This document shows, piece by piece, positions 18,836 to 23,501 of a DNA stretch of 23,501 bases. The notes beneath the pieces were generated by a model that was not told where the DNA came from, did not search any database, and worked only from the letters and a program-made list of their open reading frames with translations. The translations under genes were made by a program, and so were the position numbers. Within the stretch, counting starts at the first letter, position 1. The number at the start of each line of letters is the position of its first letter. Source of the DNA: Bacillota bacterium (GTDB lineage Bacteria > Bacillota > Clostridia > Acetivibrionales > DSM-1351); the NCBI GenBank assembly GCA_023390335.1, contig JAEWCZ010000092.1, positions 1-23,501 of the forward strand. Direction: 5' to 3'.

Positions 18836-19843
18836 TTACACCTCTTTTTGCGTAAAGATATTAAACCTCTTTGCCTCCGGGATATCCACAACCAGCTTCG
18901 TAGTATAGGGATTATAATATATTTCAACCTTCAAAATACCGTCTGCCAGGTCTCTTAACAACGCTCCGAATTGCAGACGTATCTCATTGACGGCCTTACC
19001 CTCTACTCTATTTTCACTTTCTTCCTCCCTACAGCTCTCTTCCTCTGTTATATCGGAAATCTTTTCAAATCGTACATATTCCGACAGATTCGGCAAATAA
19101 ACCTCCGGTTTGGTTTCTACAAAGACTGCCAATTCATTTTCGCAGCCCACCTTGGAATTCGTTGCATAAGAAGTAGCAGAAGTTAATGCTGCTTTTTTGA
19201 ATCTTAAATAATCCTCCTCCGTATACCCCTCTGTTACTCCCATTTCCACATACCCCTGGTATGCACTGGGATTAATGGTAAAGGGATACACATAATGCGC
19301 TTCCTTGCTTACGATCTTGGTTCCCAGAGTGGAATTTTTCGCTTCCTCTTCCTTTTGGCTATCCTTGGAAGCATCCCGGAAGGGGGATAATATCTGCTGT
19401 TCTTCCGTTGAGGTATCATCGTATTTATTAAAACCCTGCCCAATCTGGACCGCTCCTGTTATTGATATATTACTTGGCTTTTCTGCAAAGGTTGCACCAA
19501 AATTCTTCACATCAATGGCCTCAAACAGATTTCGGATAATCAGCCCGGCATCTGTGCTTTTGGATAAATCCTCAACCTGGAACAACTGCTCATAACGCTC
19601 CTTTAAAGAACGGGGCACCAGTGTAATATCTTCTTTCTTTTTATCACTGGAGAGCTTTAAGGACTTGATATATAAAACTTTTTCTCCTTCATTCTCCCAC
19701 ATTTTTTTTATCGGATATTTCAATGCCTTGTCACTTCCAAATACACTTCCGTCCGAGGTCGTCTTCGGGTAACCGGAAAAGTCCGCATTCCAGTTTGCCA
19801 TAATAGATGAAATGCCAATTACACCGTACACTCTTTTATTCAT
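18836..19843 (-). CDS. cas7: CRISPR-associated protein Cas7, type I-B (Csh2)
   Basis: About 335 residues. Cas7 forms the helical backbone along the crRNA spacer. The start MNKRVYGVIGISSIMANWNADFSG (shown here in part as VYGVIGISSIMANWNADFSG), the block NFGATFAEKPSNISITGAVQ and the end IYYNPYTTKLVVDI match Csh2-type Cas7. The Met at 19843 is preferred over the one at 19849 because GGAGG then lies about 9 nt away, against about 3 nt. It overlaps the cas8b end by 8 nt, a coupled arrangement suited to proteins of one complex. A charged stretch (about residues 155-172) is probably a surface loop. Confidence 0.95.
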   Translation of the reverse strand: MNKRVYGVIGISSIMANWNADFSGYPKTTSDGSVFGSDKALKYPIKKMWENEGEKVLYIKSLKLSSDKKKEDITLVPRSLKERYEQLFQVEDLSKSTDAGLIIRNLFEAIDVKNFGATFAEKPSNISITGAVQIGQGFNKYDDTSTEEQQILSPFRDASKDSQKEEEAKNSTLGTKIVSKEAHYVYPFTINPSAYQGYVEMGVTEGYTEEDYLRFKKAALTSATSYATNSKVGCENELAVFVETKPEVYLPNLSEYVRFEKISDITEEESCREEESENRVEGKAVNEIRLQFGALLRDLADGILKVEIYYNPYTTKLVVDIPEAKRFNIFTQKEV

Positions 19844-21581
19844 TATCATTCTCCTCCTTTTTCTCGTAAATCAGATTATTTGATATATAGCCTGCTATCA
19901 GAAAGGTATGGTTGATGCTTCCCTTGGGTACATAATGGGTTATCATAGTATAAATATTATTAAATCTTGGACTTGTTACATCAATACCATAATTGTATTT
20001 TTTGAATAGGTCTTCCAGCCTTAGCTTTAATAATTCATCTTTTTTTATTGTTAAGAATGGGTTAAACAGAGAATGCATTTTATTTTTGGATTTATTTAAG
20101 GATATAAAATAACGGATAAGCTGCCCGGCTGCATAGTAATATTCTTCATCACTTTCTGCCTGTACGTGAGACCTTTGATTTATTTTACCCCTGATTGAAC
20201 CGCGAACTTCTTCCATAATATCTGCCATTTTTACTTTCCCTCCTTTTAAATACTCTAAAACAGATATATAAGCATTGAACTGGTGCTGTACTTTTTCCAT
20301 ATATCCATTCGAGATGGTATTTTGAATCAGATTGACGGATACCTTCTCCATCAGCTCTGCCAGGTCATTTGTATAGCCCTTGAAAAACCAATTAAACAGC
20401 CTGTTTCTTGCTATGAGAATATTCTCTTTTATTACTCCGTCATTATTACAGGATATATCACTGGGTTCATTATAGAAATTACCCAGCAAAAAGTTTGAAA
20501 AAATCTCCGTATTGACAATATCGCATATATCATACAGATAACTGTTATTTCCGTACCGGTGTCCCTCTAACTTCTTTGTATCCAGTTTCAGAATATTATC
20601 AAACAAAAAAGGTGTCTTTAACTTCGGCTGATAAAAACTAACCGTATCCATATCCAGAATGGCGGCTTCATTCTTATCTTTCCTAATACGCAAAAAATAA
20701 CCGGTGAGGTCCTCTCTTGGCGCTGCTTTGGGCTCCAGCGGAACAATCTTTCCCCGGGAATCAAAGTAAACGTTATAATATCCTTTGGATGCCAGTCCCC
20801 AAAGGTAATCAAAGAATTTCTTCCGTTTCATGGAATCGCTTGTGCGAAGCAGCATAGGAATTGTGTATTTCCGGTTTTTATTTTCCAGATAGGGCTTCTT
20901 ACTGTTAAGTCCCATATTTTCGTTTGGTAATCCGTAAATATCACCATCAACTCTAATATTGTAATCATTTTTATTAAAGAGATTGGGCACCAGGTATCTT
21001 TTTCCCTCCTGCTCTATGCTTACTCCATCACAGAGAAAAAATATCTTCAGATAATCCTTTCCTGACAACTCATAAGGCAGTTGAAAAATATTCTCCTTCA
21101 CCCACTGCTTCACCTTCATAAGCTTTTCCTGGTTAACAGGCCCAACTTCTTCTTCCACCATCTGGTACAATTCTTTATTTTTGCCCTTGGAGTACTTCGT
21201 GTAAGGGTCCGCCAGTATCTCATAGTAACCGTCAATAATTTCATGGTTTAGCTTGCCGTTTGAAAGGCTCTCCTGTTTTATCCAGAGGCTTAGATAGTTG
21301 TTAGATTGTATGATTTTTTTACTATCCACCGATTTGTTCATGTCAACCAAGGAAGAATGATAATCCAACCGGCTTATGTATACTTGTTCAGCAAAAGTTA
21401 TATTTAACTCCCTGGTTTTCTTATCCAGTATTATTTCATAATGTTCCTTTTTCTGAAAGCCTGTCTCCGTTTCCTCCAATATCAAATAAAAGCCGTTCGC
21501 AGGTATGTAATTATCCAGAATCAGCTTGTCCACATTCCCCCCTGCATAGTTCTCAAATATGGACATACATTCATTTAACAT
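19836..21581 (-). CDS. cas8b: CRISPR-associated large subunit Cas8b (Csh1)
   Basis: A 581-residue large subunit that reads the PAM and helps open the target DNA in the type I-B complex. Sequence conservation in this family is low, but the Csh1-like core YGLPNENMGLNSKKPYLENK at residues 216-235 is diagnostic, with the nearby patterns FLCDGVSIEQEGKRYLVPNLF and 'RRKKFFDYLWGLASKGYYNVY-like' (FFDYLWGLASKGYYNVYFD). No zinc cysteine cluster is evident. An internal ribosome start in the 3' part could make the small subunit (Cas11b), as known for type I-B, but I cannot point to a specific site. It starts at ATG 21581 after AAGGAGGTG, 12 nt behind cas6, and overlaps cas7. Confidence 0.92.
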   Translation of the reverse strand: MLNECMSIFENYAGGNVDKLILDNYIPANGFYLILEETETGFQKKEHYEIILDKKTRELNITFAEQVYISRLDYHSSLVDMNKSVDSKKIIQSNNYLSLWIKQESLSNGKLNHEIIDGYYEILADPYTKYSKGKNKELYQMVEEEVGPVNQEKLMKVKQWVKENIFQLPYELSGKDYLKIFFLCDGVSIEQEGKRYLVPNLFNKNDYNIRVDGDIYGLPNENMGLNSKKPYLENKNRKYTIPMLLRTSDSMKRKKFFDYLWGLASKGYYNVYFDSRGKIVPLEPKAAPREDLTGYFLRIRKDKNEAAILDMDTVSFYQPKLKTPFLFDNILKLDTKKLEGHRYGNNSYLYDICDIVNTEIFSNFLLGNFYNEPSDISCNNDGVIKENILIARNRLFNWFFKGYTNDLAELMEKVSVNLIQNTISNGYMEKVQHQFNAYISVLEYLKGGKVKMADIMEEVRGSIRGKINQRSHVQAESDEEYYYAAGQLIRYFISLNKSKNKMHSLFNPFLTIKKDELLKLRLEDLFKKYNYGIDVTSPRFNNIYTMITHYVPKGSINHTFLIAGYISNNLIYEKKEENDNE

Positions 21582-21593
21582 CCTTTCACCTCC

Positions 21594-22301
21594 TTAGCGC
21601 AAGGCTGCATAATTCAGGAATCCATATCCCCTGGAATTATTTTCCAGCGCTCCTGTTCCCAATAACATATAGGCGATCTTTTGTGCCATTTCATTGTCGG
21701 ATATATAAAGTTCAAATTTATCTCCCAGAAAAGTTATCCCTTTATATTGATTGGCTACCGGTTTCTGATTCAAAAACTGTATACTGGAATAGAGTGTAAA
21801 GTTCTCGTCTATTTCCTCCCCGGTCAATTGCTTATACTTTTTTACCGAATTGACAAATAATCTTTTTTCGTATTCATCAAAGGACAGATTCCCTTTCCAA
21901 TATCCGGCTCCCTCCACTTTTATCAGAGCTGGTGTTATGGTATAGAGCCGTTCCAGAAAAAGCGGTGGAATAATTTTAACAGTTGCTACCAACCCTTTCA
22001 TCGTTGTAGTCTGGCTGTTCGGGAGTTTCCAGAGGAAAAAATCACATAATTCTTTTTGTACGCATCGGAGGGAAAAGGTATAAACTTTCCCCTCCTTATA
22101 GTATTTATCTACTTCCAGTTCCTTAAATCCAGACAGCACATAATTTTTATACTGGTATGAACGGTGGAACTCCAGCATCTTACTGTCAGAGGAAAGAGCA
22201 GTGTCAACATAAGCTGAAATTTCAGACAGAATATGGTTATATGGGATATTAGACAGTAAATATATTTTGCAGTCAATGTGGTAAACAGTAATATTTTCCA
22301 T
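21594..22301 (-). CDS. cas6: CRISPR RNA endonuclease Cas6
   Basis: A 235-residue Cas6b that cuts each repeat 8 nt before the spacer. The protein has two ferredoxin-like halves. His46 in LEFHRSYQYKNYVLSGF is the best candidate for the catalytic histidine, and the C-terminal glycine-rich loop is clear in LGTGALENNSRGYGFLNY (about 214-231). It is the first gene of the operon, starting at ATG 22301 with AAGGAGG at 22309-22315 and the promoter 36-64 bp upstream. Its substrates should include both arrays and perhaps the degenerate repeats at 22449-22627 just upstream. Confidence 0.95.
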   Translation of the reverse strand: MENITVYHIDCKIYLLSNIPYNHILSEISAYVDTALSSDSKMLEFHRSYQYKNYVLSGFKELEVDKYYKEGKVYTFSLRCVQKELCDFFLWKLPNSQTTTMKGLVATVKIIPPLFLERLYTITPALIKVEGAGYWKGNLSFDEYEKRLFVNSVKKYKQLTGEEIDENFTLYSSIQFLNQKPVANQYKGITFLGDKFELYISDNEMAQKIAYMLLGTGALENNSRGYGFLNYAALR

Positions 22302-22336
22302 GATATCACCTCCTTTATTTTACATTTAATAACATT

Positions 22337-22365
22337 ATATTACCATACACTACTCCTATAGTCAA
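22337..22365 (-). promoter_or_regulatory. Promoter of the cas operon
   Basis: On the minus strand TTGACT (22360-22365) and TAATAT (22337-22342) stand 17 bp apart, each one or two bases from the sigma-A consensus. Transcription would start near 22330, leaving a leader of about 30 nt before cas6. No clear operator is seen over it. Confidence 0.7.
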
Positions 22366-22399
22366 TATATAAAAATAAACTTTCTTTATAAATGAATTC

Positions 22400-22428
22400 T
22401 TTTCAAAATAATAATAATACTGTATAAT
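22400..22428 (+). promoter_or_regulatory. Promoter facing the degenerate repeats and the Uma2 gene
   Basis: The plus strand has TTTTCA (22400-22405), a 17-bp gap and a perfect TATAAT (22423-22428). The start would be near 22435, about 14 nt before the first repeat-like unit. It is divergent from the cas promoter, 35 bp away between -35 boxes. Confidence 0.55.
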
Positions 22429-22448
22429 AATTATAATTCAAGAAAAAC

Positions 22449-22627
22449 TTAGAACCTTAACAGATTTTGTATTGAAATTTTATCAAGAATGTTTACTTGA
22501 TAGCCATTAACCATAACATGAGATGTATTGAAATAATTGGGCTGCCGTGCCCAGCATGGACCGCACCATTCATAGGACCAGAATATGATATGTATTGAAA
22601 TCAATATTTTGCATAAACCATAACATG
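22449..22627 (+). CRISPR. Degenerate mini-array of repeat-like units, opposite strand to the main arrays
   Basis: Read on the plus strand there are four units related to the array repeat. Unit A, 22449-22478, agrees at about 22 of 30 positions. Unit B, 22506-22534, lacks one G and has one A to T change but is otherwise intact from AACC to the end. Unit C, 22572-22601, has three differences from the array 1 repeat. Unit D, 22613-22627, is only the first half (ATAAACCATAACATG). Units A-C all end exactly in ATTGAAAT and keep a small stem before it (in C, two changes leave an A-U/U-G stem). Gaps are 27, 37 and 11 nt. B and D share the same missing G and A to T change. It starts just after a promoter and may give a crRNA-like RNA or form part of the Uma2 5' UTR. 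Confidence 0.75.
22481..22502. repeat. Perfect inverted repeat between repeat-like units A and B
   Basis: TATCAAG (22481-22487) and CTTGATA (22496-22502) form a 7-bp dyad with an 8-nt centre. It fills most of the short gap between units A and B. No T run follows, so it is not an obvious terminator. It could be a protein-binding site or an RNA stem. Confidence 0.5.
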
Positions 22628-22647
22628 CCTGGAAAGGAAGTGTAACG

Positions 22648-23199
22648 ATGTCATTACCTGAAGAAAAATTTTGTACAGAAGATGATTATTATAATTTGTC
22701 AGAAGATGTTCGAGCCGAGCTCATTAACGGCCAGATATACTACCACGCCGCACCAAGCCGGATACATCAGGAAGTACTAATGGAACTTGCAGGAACAATA
22801 CGTAATTACATCCGCGATAAGAATGGTCCCTGTAAGGTCTATCCCGCACCCTTTGCAGTTAAATTAAGTGCGGAAGAAGGCACAACTATTGTTGAACCAG
22901 ATATCAGTGTTATATGCAATCCTGACAAGCTTACGGATAGGGGATGTACCGGAGCACCGGATTGGATTATTGAAATTGTTTCTCCCGGTAATTCCAGTCA
23001 TGATTATGTTCTGAAGCTAAATAAATATATGACAGCAGGTGTACGGGAATACTGGATTGTGAATCCCCAGGCATATACTGTTCTGGTTTATCATTTTGAA
23101 GAAGCAAATCTTACCCCGAAAGCTTATACCTTTAATGATAGAATAAAAGTTAATATCTATGATGATTTATACCTTGATTTTAAGATTTTTAATCTATAA
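22648..23199 (+). CDS. Uma2-family endonuclease-like protein (DUF820)
   Basis: A 183-residue protein of the Uma2/DUF820 family, which has a PD-(D/E)xK nuclease fold but mostly unknown targets. Typical features are the start 'EEKFCTEDDYYNLSEDVRAELINGQI', here seen as YYNLSEDVRAELINGQIYYH, the motif VEPDISVIC (82-90, Asp85), PDWIIEIVSP (104-113, Glu109) and KLNKYMTAGVREYWIVNP (123-140), which supplies the lysine. All expected active-site residues are present. ATG 22648 has AAAGGAAGTG upstream. Its 5' UTR, if made from the promoter at 22400-22428, would contain the repeat-like units. Uma2 genes are common and scattered in bacteria, so a CRISPR role is not implied by the family. Confidence 0.85.
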   Translation: MSLPEEKFCTEDDYYNLSEDVRAELINGQIYYHAAPSRIHQEVLMELAGTIRNYIRDKNGPCKVYPAPFAVKLSAEEGTTIVEPDISVICNPDKLTDRGCTGAPDWIIEIVSPGNSSHDYVLKLNKYMTAGVREYWIVNPQAYTVLVYHFEEANLTPKAYTFNDRIKVNIYDDLYLDFKIFNL

Positions 23200-23248
23200 A
23201 AATAAATGGAGCAGCAATTTTATTACAAATTTGCTGCTCCATTTATTT
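23200..23248. terminator. Bidirectional terminator between Uma2 and gltD
   Basis: A perfect 18-bp stem, AAATAAATGGAGCAGCAA (23200-23217) with TTGCTGCTCCATTTATTT (23231-23248), has a 13-nt loop and A/T runs at both ends. It serves the two convergent genes and begins one base after the Uma2 stop. Confidence 0.9.
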
Positions 23249-23281
23249 TATTTATGAAATTGTTAGCATAGCAAAATAATT

Positions 23282-23501
23282 CTATAAATTACTGTAGCCC
23301 ATTAAGTGTTCATCCACTGCCTGTGCTACTTCTCTGCCTTCCCGTATTGCCCATACAACCAGCGACTGTCCCCGGTGCATATCACCTGTAACAAAGACTT
23401 TCTCTGCGCTGGTCTGATATTTGCCTTCTTCCGTGGCTACATTGGTTCTGGCGTTCAGTTCCACGCCAAAGGCCTTTGCCACGTACTCTTGAGTTCCTAA
23501 G
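23282..23501 (-). CDS. gltD: Glutamate synthase small subunit, C-terminal part (runs off the right edge)
   Basis: About 72 residues are visible, from LGTQEYVAKAFGVELN to the TAG at 23284-23282. The block TSAEKVFVTGDMHRGQSLVV followed by WAIREGREVAQAVDEHL is the strongly conserved FAD/NADPH-side end of GltD-type proteins, which pass electrons to the glutamate synthase reaction (glutamine plus 2-oxoglutarate to two glutamates). The GTG at 23482 is internal, since the frame remains open to the edge. This is a housekeeping gene, so the right border of the CRISPR region lies near 23250. Confidence 0.93.
   Translation of the reverse strand, partial: LGTQEYVAKAFGVELNARTNVATEEGKYQTSAEKVFVTGDMHRGQSLVVWAIREGREVAQAVDEHLMGYSNL

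Overview
This window is a large type I-B (Csh/Tneap-like) CRISPR-Cas locus from a low-GC, Gram-positive anaerobe, most likely a clostridium of the Lachnospiraceae type. The evidence is AT-rich DNA, strong AGGAGG ribosome sites, a Cas6-Csh1-Csh2-Cas5-Cas3-Cas4-Cas1-Cas2 order, a BlaR1/M56-like membrane protein fragment on the left and a glutamate synthase small-subunit fragment on the right. The taxon is inferred, not shown.

Layout from left to right. 1-845: the 3' end of an M56/BlaR1-like membrane protein, a small secreted protein translationally coupled to it, and an intrinsic terminator. 1011-5280: CRISPR array 1 (66 repeats, 65 spacers). 5281-5946: a second copy of the leader followed by a frameshifted cas2 and the last part of cas1. 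5950-6750: remains of a transposon (zinc-ribbon DUF6431-like and ExeA-like ATPase relics). 6787-13173: CRISPR array 2 (69 repeats, 68 spacers), one spacer of which is split by a 1.93-kb group II intron carrying its own reverse transcriptase/maturase. 13174-13438: the functional leader. 13439-22301: the cas operon. 22400-22647: an intergenic region holding the cas promoter, an opposing promoter and a row of degenerate CRISPR repeats. 22648-23199: a Uma2-family nuclease-like gene. 23200-23248: a bidirectional terminator. 23282 to the edge: the gltD C-terminus.

All cas genes and both large arrays read on the minus strand. The operon starts from a good sigma-A type promoter (-35 at 22360-22365, -10 at 22337-22342) and runs cas6, cas8b, cas7, cas5, an apparent internal terminator, cas3, cas4, cas1, cas2, then leader and array 2. 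Cas6 should cut the repeats 8 nt before each spacer to leave an ATTGAAAT tag. Cas8b/Cas7/Cas5 form the surveillance complex, Cas3 degrades the target, and Cas4/Cas1/Cas2 add spacers.

The main points of interest are: (a) a degenerate mini-array on the opposite strand between cas6 and the Uma2 gene, with its own promoter and with the Cas6 stem and tag preserved, a candidate crRNA-like regulator or Cas6-processed 5' UTR; (b) a group II intron sitting in sense orientation inside a CRISPR spacer; (c) a TGA stop at codon 11 of cas1; (d) two spacers, one in each array, that match the same 11-codon site and differ only at third codon positions; (e) a duplicated leader/cas2/cas1 end whose two arrays have each fixed a different repeat base.
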